Source of the DNA: Hygrocybe punicea
Lineage: Eukaryota; Basidiomycota; Agaricomycetes; Agaricales; Hygrophoraceae
Length of the DNA stretch: 64,000 nt
Assembly (NCBI GenBank): GCA_963556145.1
Contig: OY744468.1
Span: 1,240,001-1,304,000 of the forward strand
Direction: 5' to 3'
The notes under the pieces: model-generated
Told to the model about the DNA's origin: nothing
The model's database searches: none
Seen by the model: the letters and a program-made list of their open reading frames with translations, nothing else
In this document: piece after piece, positions 1 to 10,823 of the stretch
Position numbering within the stretch: position 1 is the stretch's first letter
How the letters are laid out: every line of letters begins with the position of its first letter
Program-made: the position numbers and the translations under genes

Positions 1-47
1 GAGCTCACAAACAATATTATATCTAATAAACCGACCAAGACTACGGC

Positions 48-974
48 ATGGCACGTTTCCGAGGCATTCTCGGGAGAAAATATGCAAATGATCATGACGC
101 CGGTTACATGTACATCTTCAAGGATGGAACCACTCTGCCTCTTACCCCTCTAATGATGAAGGAGTGGTCGCGTGCTTGTGTGAGGATCAGCTAAATTTTC
201 TAACTATCTTACCATGCTGACTTGTGATTTTGACAGTATGAAGGCGACACATCAGTCAGGCTTCCACCCCAGACAGAGTTGTTTGACCCCGTAAAGCGTA
301 GAGCCATACTCAATGCCACACGTCGTCTGCCACCACCTTCCTCCACTCCATCTGGTGTGAGTGACCTTGCACACCTATCTACTATTGTTTCGGCACTTGT
401 TGGCAACCGGCTGTCTTTACCTGCAACCCCTGTCACGCCAACTCACCCTCAGACCATACATGGAATGGCTGCCAGTCTTGACTTGCCAGCTACACCCACT
501 CCGTCAAAGCTCCCACGCTTCCTATTACATGTGGAACAAAAGTTGGGAGTTCCTAAAGCTTCATTGTATGAAGCTTCATTGAAATCCAACGGCTATGGCC
601 CCGATATCCTTCATCTTGTCCCAGATCCAGTCCTCGCTGAGATGGGACTCCTTCCTGGCGATATCCTTCGTCTAAAGGCTGGATCTACCAACTGGTGGAA
701 TGGCCCCGATGCCAAACGAAAGCATGAAAAAGATCAGAGCACTGTCTCTCGACCTGAAACCCCTCCAACCAAGAAAGTCCGATATGAACAACGTTACACT
801 GATGGTGGTGCCAAGACCTTTTTTGGCCCAGTCATGGAGCCTGGGGACCGAACAAAGGATGACCTCGAGACCCCTTTCTATTGTGACACTGTCAAGGCAA
901 TGATTCCTATCCCTCCTGGTTACACTGTCATACTGGGCGAGGATGATGATGACCCATTCCGTGTAGAGTTTTAG
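48..974 (+). CDS. SAM-like domain hypothetical protein, two exons
   Basis: Exon 1 (48-179) starts at the first ATG and opens MARFRGILGRKY. An intron of 57 bp (180-236, GTGAGG...CTAAC...CAG) joins in frame to exon 2 (237-974), giving about 289 residues. The middle (roughly residues 130-185) resembles a small SAM-like helical fold seen in many Agaricomycete hypothetical proteins, with the sequence GPDILHLV and a following LRLKAG then NWW. Just downstream is a basic KRKHEKD stretch and a lysine pair that could be a nuclear signal; the C-terminus is acidic (EDDDDPF). No catalytic motif is visible. The true start may lie upstream, because the window begins only 47 bases before this ATG. Codon use and clean splicing suggest a genuine gene. 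The function is unknown; such proteins often lie near transposons, but that is inference. Confidence 0.6.
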
Positions 975-1059
975 TAGTGGTACCATCTCCAAACGGTGAC
1001 GGTCATTATAGCTTATTTTCTCTTATCTCCTACTGACAACTCACATAATCATGATACAA

Positions 1060-1238
1060 GCTGTGTTATCAAGTATATAGTGTTCATAATATACCCGATT
1101 GCTCTCTTTTGAACTGAGCCTGAGCAAGAAGCTTGGCTGGAGCTCTTTCAGTGTGCGGTTTTGCGGGGTCCTATCAACAAACAAAACCAACATGAAACTT
1201 TTTGAAATCAAAATTCTGCAAACTTGTGAAAACCGCTG
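1060..1238 (-). mobile_element. 5'-terminal remnant of a Tc1/mariner-like element
   Basis: The stretch around 1168-1238 is a clear direct repeat of 2262-2334, the 5' end of the mariner copy beside it. Both end in a GAAAANCNCTG terminus followed by the dinucleotide TA, the expected target-site duplication. Read on the minus strand, the start of an open frame (VLFVDRTPQNRT) matches the corresponding VLFVGRT of the other copy. Only the terminus is preserved; the body has decayed or been lost. Confidence 0.5.
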
Positions 1239-1308
1239 TAAATATCTAAGTCTGTGGTCCAATGGTAAACCCATGACATTACACCCAAAAACACTTCTGG
1301 TCATGACA

Positions 1309-1648
1309 ACAGCTGTTTTAGATGACCTCTCTAAAAGATTGTCTAGAGGTGATAGGGTCAAACCAGATACACCTGAAGAAAAGGCATGTTATAGGCTCAT
1401 ATCAGACTTGGATCACGTAGCCGGTCAGGTCAAAGGTTCAATTAATAACAAGAAATACATGCAAAATGAGATTTGGTCTCTGATATCCTATATTGGTGCT
1501 CTGACTTGGTTTATCACTTTTGCACCTGCTGACATCAATCACCCACTATGCTTATATTATGCTGACAACAAAGAAAAGTTTTATCCTAAACTACGTCTAC
1601 CCCAGGATTGTTACAAACTAATTGCAAACAATCCAGTTGCTGGAGCCC
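1309..1648 (+). pseudogene. Helitron Rep/helicase internal fragment
   Basis: A 340 bp piece encodes about 113 residues closely matching part of the Helitron protein on the minus strand at about 7.99-8.33 kb (same words TAVLDDLSKRLSRG, DLDHVAGQVKGS, APADINHPLCLYYADNK). It lies in the opposite genomic orientation. Similarity begins sharply at ACAGCTGTTTT and stops sharply after CTGGAGCCC, so both edges are breakpoints. It carries no Rep catalytic residues or helicase motifs and cannot be functional. It abuts the 3' end of a mariner transposase frame, suggesting insertion or recombination within that element. Confidence 0.85.
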
Positions 1649-2213
1649 ATAGGATCGAATAACGTTGACCACGAACAAAGCACCTGCGCTGCATGCATCG
1701 TTGGCCCACCACTGCCCAACCCTTTGATCTACCAGATGTGCGCTGGTTCTTTGCAGCTTCATCGATAAACATAAACATTTCGGGATCGGTAACTTCATCG
1801 GCTATCCTATTCATGTAAGCTGAATGAACGAAATCGTTGCGCTCAAGAGCTTGAACCGAGACTCGTTTGTGAGAGAGGTGAAGGCGGCGGAGTGTTCGTA
1901 GTAATGTCGGTAGAGTTGTTTTGACACCTCGTTGTGTGAGGAGGGAGGACTGGATTTCATCCAGGTAGATACAATGTTGTTTCTGAAGAAGGCTTTTGAT
2001 GAAATCAACATCTATCGCATCGAGAGAACGTGGATGGCCTGTGAGGATACGAGCATGAGGGTTGTAGGGAGTCCCAAACAGGTAGTGGTAGCGGAGTGTC
2101 TGATAGACAAGGGTCTTACAAAGGCTGAGAAGCTCGCAGATGGTCTTGACATTGTACCCTTGCATATGCAAAGCAGGTATACGAGCCTTGAGGTCGTGTG
2201 AGATGCGAGCCAT
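1649..2213 (-). pseudogene. Tc1/mariner-like DDE transposase, C-terminus lost
   Basis: The first ATG (2213) gives MARISHDLKARIPALHMQGY followed by a helix-turn-helix region (VKTICELLSLCKTLVYQTLRY) typical of fungal Tc1/mariner proteins that bind terminal repeats. The catalytic half begins with the hallmark first aspartate in MFMFIDEAAKN, then the R.KGWA..GQR and FVRGQRYSI signature. After RGQRYSI the frame runs directly into unrelated sequence derived from a Helitron, so the second and third acidic catalytic residues are missing. The remaining product of about 190 residues could bind DNA at most; it cannot cut it. Normal family length is about 330-400 residues. Confidence 0.75.
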
Positions 2214-2334
2214 ACCATTCAGCGTAGACGGGGACTTCAGGCTTCGACCGCCAACGTGGTGCGTCCTGCCAACAAACAAGACCAACTCACAAATTTTCTA
2301 AAATCAAAATTCCGCAAACTTATGAAAAGCACTG
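1649..2334 (-). mobile_element. Tc1/mariner-like element, 3' truncated
   Basis: The element starts (minus strand) at a terminal sequence beginning CAGTGCTTTTCATAAG, flanked by TA at 2335-2336. It contains a transposase frame that is cut off at about 1649, where the Helitron fragment begins. No matching second terminus in inverted orientation is visible, so this is a partial copy. The terminal motif resembles the ends of the foldback elements at 20.0 and 29.0 kb. Confidence 0.6.
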
Positions 2335-2339
2335 TAAGT

Positions 2340-2914
2340 GCAACACTATGGATGCACACCTACACTCATTAGTACCCATTCTATGCCTTTCCACATTACG
2401 CATGCTAGTGAACAGACACAAATAGCATATATGCTTACCTTTATATAATTTATTATGGCTTCACTAGCAATGCCCAGACCTAGCCGTTTATGTATGGTGC
2501 ACAGAGGCACATCCCCCACTCATTAGTATTTATTATATATTTCTCTGTATTGCGCGTGCAAGGAGACAAGCCCAACTAGCATTCTTACCTATATTAGCAG
2601 TAATGGATTGATTACAAATCTTGTTTACTTGTATTGATTAAAAGCGGCTCAGCTAGATAATGGGAAATGATTAGATAAGATGTGAACAAGAGGATGATAA
2701 GATAATGATAAGATAGGATGCATCAGAGAATGATTGTGATAGTCTGCTTACATAAAGACAATGGTCTATTGTTCTGAGCAGTCCTTTGTTCTAAACAGTC
2801 CAAATGGAGATAGAGCCCATTGTTCACAGCCTCTTTGATGCCATCCATTGTTCTCATGACTCAGTCCTATTTTTCTCACTTTCCCATTGTTCTCAGTCCC
2901 TCATTGTTCTCCAA
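2340..2914. repeat. Gene-free stretch with clustered CATTGTTCT motifs
   Basis: No convincing coding sequence. An AT-rich GATAAGATAATGATAAGATA tract lies at about 2674-2720. Between 2762 and 2912 the motif (C)ATTGTTCT recurs about six times with variable spacing, ending directly at the Helitron 3' terminus. Because it lies outside that terminus, it belongs to the target sequence or to an older element. Confidence 0.4.
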
Positions 2915-2946
2915 CTAGTGGGGTGTGGGCCATTGCTTTGCATGGC
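2915..2946 (-). other. Helitron 3' terminus: CTAG plus hairpin
   Basis: On the minus strand the sequence reads a GCCAT...ATGGC hairpin (2929-2946; inner GC/GC pairs around an AAA loop, with one bulged A), then a ten-base spacer, then CTAG and a flanking T. This is the canonical arrangement of a Helitron rolling-circle termination signal. Confidence 0.7.
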
Positions 2947-2983
2947 ATGTTACTCGTCCCTTCTTTTAGCAAGAGAACACATA

Positions 2984-4492
2984 TTAAGATTGAGCATATA
3001 TAAACAGTACAGCATTATTACCATTACATGACAATAAATTAATATTTGAAAAGTCATCTATATCACCTTCATTAATACAAATTGATCTGGTTGATATACC
3101 ATCATGAAACCATACCATACTGTTGATGAATATGCGGGCAGTAAAATGTGCATCACCAAAGTACACAATTCCTCTCAATGTGTAAGCAGTGGATATGTCA
3201 TCAATTGACAAGTTTATAACTTGACTAATTATTAAATTCTCGATAGAGTCAACTGTAAACATGATTAGAGGTGGAATTTTGTTAAATGCAATAAATTTAG
3301 TAATATTTCCCCAACACAATTGACATTTGTGCCATTGTCTATTAACTATGATTTGAGCAAGACATGTTGAGATTGTTCCAGAAAATGAATATGAACAATG
3401 AAAGATGGCGTCACATCTATCATTTTCCAGAATGGTTATGTTTTCACAATTGATACATTTAAGACAAGTTGAAGTCATTGGTTCATTTGTTTTCATTATA
3501 TAATGGGCCAAATCACTTATGGCAATGCCAACTTGACCATAAGGAAATATTTCAGGTTTATCTTGATGCAATAAATGTCTGATTGTATTTCTAACTGTTT
3601 CTAAATCTGTTGTGTGATTCTTGGATCGTTTGAATCCTAAGCTCAAAATCTTTAATATTTCATTGATGCTATTGAATCTTTTTTCCCAACTTGATGGATC
3701 TTCATTCCATATTGCTAGTAATATTGTAAAGAGTGAATCATAAGCACAGCTCCAATCTTGCGCATCCCATATAAACCCTTTTGGTTCATTTAATTCAATA
3801 GTACTTGTTTTTCGTCTTTTTTTCACAATGGAAGATGAACTTACAACTTGTTGTAATTTTTGTTTTTTATTTTGCAATACATTGGCTGTCGAATTTTTAT
3901 GAGTGACAGTGATTGGAACAGTTCCTTTTGCAGGAACAAAGTTGAGGTTTCTGAAATCTGCCTTTTGATTTTTGTTCATAGGTTTAATTAATTGCCATGG
4001 AGAGGGCTGTGTTGTGTATTGATTTAGTTGCTCCGTGGCTTTCCATGCGATAGCATGATGAATGTTTTTTGGAATATATGACTTTCCTTTCCATTTTCTA
4101 AATTGATCAATGATAGAATTTCGCTGATCTCCCTTGACATGGTCTGGTAAGAGTCCTTGATATTTCAGTTTGGTAATCTCATCAAGCAGTTCTAATTCTC
4201 TGAATTCCTGCCTGAGATATCCAGAAGCACCCCCAGTAATTACTTTAGGATCAAAGCCTTGCATGATGATAGTTCCTGCTGCATAAGCACTTCTTGATAA
4301 GCAAGTATAATAGGATTGGTGGTTTCTACAACTACTGAGGTCAACTACATTGTTAGGACAAGTACGTCCTTGACATGCATAATCAGTCATTGCAAAATTA
4401 GGTAGTACCAACACTTGTTCTCTTGACAAAGATATCACATCATCATTGGGTAATGAGCACATGGTGGAAGTGACATGTTTTGTAATCGGCAC
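2984..4492 (-). pseudogene. Helitron C-terminal part: helicase end and USP-like peptidase domain
   Basis: Continues the Helitron protein after a frameshift near 4520. The first 100 or so residues complete the Pif1-type helicase (FAMTDYACQGRTCPNNVVDL, the late helicase motif). After a lysine-rich linker comes a domain with a cysteine box (DWSCAYDSLFTILL), paired zinc-type cysteines (CLKCINC and later CQLC) and a histidine box (AHFTARIF...MVWFHDG), the order expected of ubiquitin-specific protease (C19) folds. The predicted nucleophile cysteine and catalytic histidine are present. Some basidiomycete Helitrons carry such a domain; its role in transposition is not established. The frame is open to its natural stop. 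Confidence 0.75.
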
Positions 4493-4512
4493 AACATTTT
4501 CAGGAAGTCCTT

Positions 4513-4962
4513 CTATGTTATTTTTTTTGGAGGATTCAATAATCTGACAAATAAAGTGTCCAGTACAGTTTGTTGCTCAGGACCTATTGCACTCTGCCAA
4601 CCCACAACTATGCCCTCTGCTCCTTTGGTAATGCAGCACTCTGTTGCATCATTGTTCCTCAGCATCACTGGCATGCCTACACATATGTCCAATCTTCCTG
4701 GTATATGATCAGAGGATGATGCATGTGGTTGGCTCCAAAGTAGCTTTTGGAGTGAAGGTTCCAATATCTTTGTGTGTCGAATAGGATCCAAAATTGTTGA
4801 CATGTGATGAGATTTTCTTTTGCTATTGGAACTAGTAGTTTCATTCCATCTGTCTATAGAATAGAATGATGTTAATGGTCTTCTATTTTCAGCAGCAAAA
4901 CGTTGAATACCAAGTTCATTGATTTTGTCTTTTTGTGCATTCAATGCAGTTATAACTGACAC
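4513..4962 (-). pseudogene. Helitron helicase segment between nonsense codon and frameshift
   Basis: Codes for the helicase region beginning (K)KFRNVSVITALNAQKDKINE and containing the conserved LDICVGMPVMLRNN motif and GAEGIVVGWQ, both typical of Pif1-like Helitron helicases. It is in the same frame as the preceding large segment, separated only by a TAA at 4978-4980. At its end the frame is lost in a run of eight adenines (minus strand; T8 at about 4521-4528), where one further A would restore continuity with the following segment. A homopolymer error in the assembly is therefore possible for this lesion. Confidence 0.8.
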
Positions 4963-4977
4963 ATTCCTGAATTTCTT

Positions 4978-7900
4978 TTAGGCTAATTTTGGATCATTTG
5001 GACCTTTTCCTGCAACACGAGTACGAAGAAAAGCAATATATTTGGGAGTACATGCTTTGTATCTCATGTTTTCCAAAGCAAGCCTCAGTTGGACATCTTC
5101 TTCTGACTGATTGGTTTGTCTCATATTTTCACGTAATATAACAACTGTTGTTATTTGATGCCAAAGAGCTTTGCCTATAGCCGCTTCCTGATTTGCTATA
5201 GTTTGACTGGAATTGATTTGGACACCAATGGTTCCAGAGTATAAAGGAGCACCACTCATAGCTGGTGGAAGTTGGCCAAAATCTCCTGCAAATATCATAT
5301 TAATGCCACCAAAGGGTTCATCATAAACACCACGTGCTTTTGCACACTGAGCACTGATTTTATACATATCTCTGCAAGATAACATTGACACCTCATCAAT
5401 GAAAATGTAATCCACACCATCAAGATTGGCATGTACTTGTGCAAGGGAACGAGATGATCCTCCCTGATTAATTCCAAGAATGGAGTGATATGTGGATCCA
5501 TTTACAAGGGCCGCAGCACCACCGGTTGGTGCAAGAACCACAAATCGATGATTTTCGTTGTGTTTACCAAAAAAACTAGTCAATGCTTTGATGACTTGTG
5601 ATTTCCCTGTGCCTGCCATCCCACCAAGATACATGCGTAGCTTATCAGAACCGTTAATCAAGGTAGAGTGATTCGCAATGATATGAAATGCTCTCTTTTG
5701 GTCAGTGTTCAACTTGTAATCATTGATAGTTACATCAATAAGATGACGATCAGCTCTGTTTGCAGGAATAAACATATGGTTGATGTATGCTGCATCCACT
5801 ATCTTGACATCATTATATTGAAAATTTCCCAATTTATTTATGGTTGCTGTGTTTGTTGGTAAATTTTTATTTCTGTCATCCATGATTTCCTTTTTCTTTG
5901 CAAGGACTGCAGTTCTCCACAATTTTGCTGATTGTACTACAGGTGGTTCTATAGGTATCAACGGTCCTATATCTGGGGTACCATCAATACAATCATCGAG
6001 CCACCCTGACCTTTTCAAAGTTCTTTCAGCTATCAGCATTTGATCTTTCCTCTTTTGTCCTTTTTGACCAAGTTTCAGGAGTATTTCTGTGTCATTATTG
6101 TCTTCATCAATATTGTTGTTGAAGTCGTCGCCATTAAATGCAAATTCAGCATTGTGCATGTTATCCAGTTCATCAAGACCGTTTGAGGTCGCCCATGAAT
6201 ACCTTATATTTGCAGTATTATTCTTCTGACGTTTAGCAGAGAAATCATCTCTTGCATCCAAACATTCATACCACAGACCAAAGTATTTCATGATCTCTAG
6301 TTCTTTTTTAGAAAACTCGTGGTCTATAAAAGCATTATCCCATGTTTGTAATTTACATTTGAGTTCTTTGCCACTTCTCCATGGCTTGAAAAACGTTAAC
6401 ATTGTACAACAATAATATTCTCGATCACCACGGTCAGCCCTTGGCAAAGTGTTTGGAATAAAATTAGGAACTATGAAAGGATCATTCCCTTTCATTTTGG
6501 CATGGTGGGTAAGATATTGTGGATGATTGGGATGTAAAGTATAATCATTTTCAAATTTTGTCAATTTATTAAGATCAACTTCATTTGTTTTATCAGCTAT
6601 TTCTGTGCCTACATGTCTATTCAAACTATCAGGTTTTGGAATTTCATCTATCTCCATGAGTATATCATTATCAACGACATCAGACAAGTTGTCATCACTG
6701 GAATAGTCAACATTAGTAGGTTCAGTGCAAGAGTCAGACAAATCATCACAGCCTAGATTGTCAAAAATTTGGTTTTGCACTGGTTCTTTTCTGGCCCTTT
6801 TGATTTTTGTTTTGGTGCATCTTTTATTTGGTTCCATAGTGGCTAGACGTATCCAGTCATACAGTGATACATTATCATATAAGGCTGATCTAAACATATA
6901 ATTATTTACTTTGGAAAGTCCAATGTATGCACCATTATTCTTACCAAGAACAACCTTTTGTGCATTATTTTGGTCTTCACATATATTAGGAATTTCTTCA
7001 TCAGACCATGCACTGATAACCTCTTTAACATAAGATCTCCAAAAGAATGGCACGAATTTATGACTGGTGTAGTGATCAGGATTTCCAAGGACATATAATG
7101 AAGCCATTGGAGCACCAATTTCCATTTTGGAGGTGAGTGAATTGACTATTTGTGTAAACAGCTTTCTGACTTTGTCTTTTCTTTTTAGGTCGCCACCAAT
7201 CATTTCGGAATTCTTATCAAAAATACTTTTTATCACTTCAAAAATGCTATAGGTCTTCAAGGAGAATTTTGTAATATAATCTGTTATGTATGCAACTATG
7301 GCCTTTATAGCAGTACCTGATAATAAGCTGGTCACATCAGAATTGCATCGTAGCATATATGTAACTTCAGGTGTCACCGTGTTCATCCAAGGTTCACCAT
7401 GCTTGAGGTTGAGAGCACCAGTGTTAGGTTCTACAAAAGTTTGTTGAAAGATATCACGGGGAAATCGTCGTTTACATTCACCTTTCGAATTAAGACAGTA
7501 TGGCTTTTTTTTGCCATCATGCCTGTTATGTACATTTAATCGCAATAAAAGATCATCTACAACATCTTGAAACCTTTGCCACCATGTTGATCTTTTGTTG
7601 TGATATTGACAATTCATGGAACAATTATATGATGGTGGATCTGGCATGACACATGTTGGTGGTTGATATTCAGGTTTCGACATTGTCTGTTCCATTTTCT
7701 GTGATACCTCATCTTTAGAACCTGTCATGAATTGTCCTACACACAAACTTTCCAAATATTCCACTAATCTTTTCTGAAAGTCAGAATTTTCACCCATAAT
7801 TTTGTCACATATTTCCTGAGGTGTAAGGCATCCCTTTATCCACAACAGCATATGAAGATGCAAGGTAAGACGTCCTTGTTCCTCTACCGTTGCATAATAA

Positions 7901-8982
7901 CCTGATGTGTTTCCATACAGGCCAGGATGAGATTCATTTATTCCTAATATATGTTTGATGAACATTTCAGTAGTAAAGTGAAAGAAGCGGGCTCCAGCAA
8001 CTGGATTGTTTGCAATTAGTTTGTAACAATCCTGGGGTAGACGTAGTTTAGGATAAAACTTTTCTTTGTTGTCAGCATAATATAAGCATAGTGGGTGATT
8101 GATGTCTGCAGGTGCAAAAGTGATAAACCAAGTCGGAGCACCAATATAGGATATCAGAGACCAAATCTCATTTCGCCTGTATTTCTTGTTAGTAATTGAA
8201 CCTTTGACCTGACCAGCTACGTGATCCAGATCAGAAATGAGTTTATAGCATGCTTTCTCTTCCGATGTATCTGGTTTGACTCTATCACCTCTAGATAATC
8301 TCTTAGAGAGGTCATCCAAAACAGCTGTATTGATATTCATCAGGCGATCTGCAATATCGTTGAAATTATGTTTATTAGTCAACAAATATCCTCCGGTTGT
8401 ACTGTCCTTGATTTGTTCTTGATTGAATGCAATCAATGGAAAATAGGGATCGGTTTGAAATCTTTTGTCATGGTACATCAGGAGATGTCTTTTGTGCATC
8501 ATATCACTGATGCTTAAAACATCATTGTCTATGCTGCTAATACCACCCAAGCCATATGGAAATAGGCAGGGAAACATCATAGGATATAACTGAGGATTAT
8601 TAAAGAACGATTCTGGATTTCTAGCATGGCTTATGGCAAGAACACCACCATGGTCATCTATCAAGTGCTTGGTCGCTCTAGCTATTAATGCCTTTGGACT
8701 TGTAATATCTAGATTTTCGCCAGTTACTCCACTAACAACAAAGGGACAAGGCCCATCTTCCACACCATCTTCCACTTCATTGTCAAATGCACTAGTGGCT
8801 TCTGGTTCCTTATTTGTGTCTGCTGGTCGATATGCAACCACAACAGGAATTCCATGATCTGGATATTGTGCTAGATTTTCATAGGAGATATCTAAATCAT
8901 AGTAATCCATGTGATTCAATTTCAGCCATTCTAAAGCTGCAGAAACTCGCCTTCGGCGAACCAATAAAGGCGTTCGCTCCAT
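4978..8982 (-). pseudogene. Helitron Rep-helicase core (RCR endonuclease plus Pif1-like helicase)
   Basis: A 1334-codon open segment holding both enzymatic domains. The Rep (HUH) endonuclease region has the two-histidine metal motif LHLHMLLW at about residue 377 and the catalytic tyrosine motif AYITDYITK at about 565, with two tyrosines four residues apart. The helicase has Walker A GGMAGTGKS at about 1119, Walker B YIFIDEVSML at about 1195 and GDFGQLPP shortly after. The usual product is a single protein that nicks, unwinds and strand-transfers a rolling circle in the nucleus. The frame here begins in mid-protein: a one-base frameshift near 9016 separates it from the N-terminal segment, and it ends in an in-frame TAA (4978-4980) that probably arose from CAA. 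Confidence 0.9.
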
Positions 8983-9998
8983 GTCTTCTGGAGTTGGTCT
9001 GGCAGGACCAGTGAAATAAACGCTAGCACTTCATCAAGTTCTTTAATTGTTGGAGGCAACCGTTGATATATCTTTGGTGTTGGGTTTTGAAACATGATGG
9101 CATTTGCTTTCATTTTATGCATCCCAGAGGAGACACGAACAATACATTTGTTGTGACGAACACGGGCAATCAAAAGTTGTTCAGCAAATGTTAGATTTTG
9201 AAGTTGTGCAGGAATTCTTCCCATCCAAAGTCCATTCGCCAAAGCATATTTGGGAGTTTGGCCTTTATTCAGACTGAGCACACATGGTTTGCATATCCAT
9301 TTACATGTGTCATCTAGCACTGGACCTTTGATATCCTCTATTGGATCAGAACAATGATATCGTTCACATCTTGTGATTCCCATATTGTCTCTAGTTAATA
9401 TTTTCAGATTAACCTTCGTCTTTGACAAGAAAGACATGTTTTTCAATGCAACCAATTGACCACATACAGCACACCCACTTTCTTGGAAACATTCAGGTGA
9501 TGTATCTCTGCACCAGTTGCTGATTATGGTTTCCTTCAATTCAATAGATGGAGGAGGAGGAGGAAATAATTGCTCATCTGACTTGTCCAATTCTTCTTTC
9601 ATTTGAGCCTGAGTTTCTTCTTTGCCGCACTCATATGTTTCTGTCATTTTTTGTCTTCTGTACCACTGTTTACACAGGTCTTTATGTGATTTAATATCAT
9701 GCACATGAAAAATAGAAACATGAGTATCACAAGCTGAACAATTATGCCTCATTAATGCCACAGATAGATCTTGTCCATGTAATCTTCGTAATGTCTTTGA
9801 CAAATATATACCATGTATTGTTGTTATTTCACCAATATCCTTCACTGTCAAATTTGGCAGAAGTTCATGTAAAGGCATTTTAACACATGCATATGTTTTT
9901 CTATCTTCATATAAAGTGTTGGCTGTTTGTTCATCAATATGCCCCACATATTCGAATAATATGTCAGAATCATGGTTGATATTATTAGACGGTAGCAT
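8931..9998 (-). pseudogene. Helitron N-terminal zinc-motif region
   Basis: Carries the N-terminal features of basidiomycete Helitron proteins: a CSAC...H.H cluster, a second cluster ESGCAVCGQL, a third CKWICKPC, and the conserved RVRHNKCIVRVSSG block. Conserved LPPTIKELDEVLAF leads into the Rep domain, but the frame slips by one base at about 9016, after which sequence matching the expected FTGPARPTPEDMERTP block is in the next frame. The last 18 residues before the stop are therefore frameshift peptide. The homologous region in the second Helitron copy (21963-22580) supports the assignment. Confidence 0.85.
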
Positions 9999-10034
9999 AA
10001 AAGATTGAAGAAAGCTAAACTTGAATGTTGGTAT

Positions 10035-10727
10035 TCATTTACCACCACCAATGTAGTCATATCTATGAATGAAATTTATATATAAAGATTTAAACAAGTG
10101 TCCGAATAAATTCAAATTGAACACAATTATGTTTGAACGGCTATGCCGTATTATGAAACATAGTGTGGTCCACAGCAACGTTGCATGTGATAGAGAACTA
10201 GTAATACAATGAAATAAATATGTTTTGAAATCATGTCGTCTCAATAGCGATCGCATGAGCAATGCTTTGATCATTTTACAACGACATTGGACAGTGATAG
10301 GTTTGAGAAGACAATACAAAGCAAAGAGATATTTAGGAGGTAAGAAATATGTTCTGGCATATTGAATAGAACGTATTCGCATTTTGAAGGCGCTATTTTT
10401 AAATGTAGTCCAAACGAATAATGGATTGACTGTCAAGTTATCTTTTGTTTCTTTTGTTATTCCAATGATCTTTACATATAGTGTTGCATTTATTTGCATC
10501 AATATTGTTGCATCGCCCTGATCTGGGGCCAACTCATGTTCTATGAGTTTTCTTTGAAAAACACCCAATTCTTGGGTCAAGGTCGATATCACAGGACATG
10601 AAATTGGTTCAGGAGAGATATACATAAGTTTGTCTTGGCATAGTTGTGGAAACAATGTTGCATTTGCAAGGAAATATAGATAAGTCAAACATGCAATGCA
10701 GACACGGATGATGTTGTGGGGATTCAT
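10035..10727 (-). pseudogene. Helitron extreme N-terminal segment
   Basis: Opens MNPHNIIRVCIACLTYLYF and ends ...DYIGGGK at a TGA (10035-10037). Reading through this stop continues in the same frame into the zinc-motif segment. The second Helitron copy has CGA at that position, so the stop is a C-to-T change. The segment is lysine/arginine and leucine rich and has no motif I recognise. Whether it is really the protein's start or a separate upstream frame cannot be decided, but it is conserved in both Helitron copies, including across the stop. Confidence 0.6.
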
Positions 10728-10823
10728 GAGGATTTGTGACAGTAAGAGGAAACACCGCCCATTTAACTAGTCAAGTGGTTCGGATCATGAATAACAATTA
10801 ACACAATGGGATTGATCATATGA

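Larger units (their letters stand above)
2915..10823 (-). mobile_element. Near full-length autonomous Helitron (inactivated)
   Basis: One 7.9 kb rolling-circle transposon read on the minus strand. The 3' end is CTAG (2915-2918) followed outside by T, with a hairpin ten bases inside. The proposed 5' end begins TCATATGATCAA at 10823, which is where similarity to the second Helitron copy (ending 23645) stops. The 3' end fits the Helitron rule CTRR|T well; at the 5' end the preceding base is G here but A in the other copy, so that boundary is less certain. Inside lies one long coding region interrupted by two nonsense codons and two single-base frameshifts, so this copy is non-autonomous but recently decayed. 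Confidence 0.8.

Noticed and set aside
4978..4980. TAA as an authentic stop dividing the Helitron into separate genes
   Set aside because: The next segment continues in the same frame with conserved helicase sequence, so it is a nonsense mutation.
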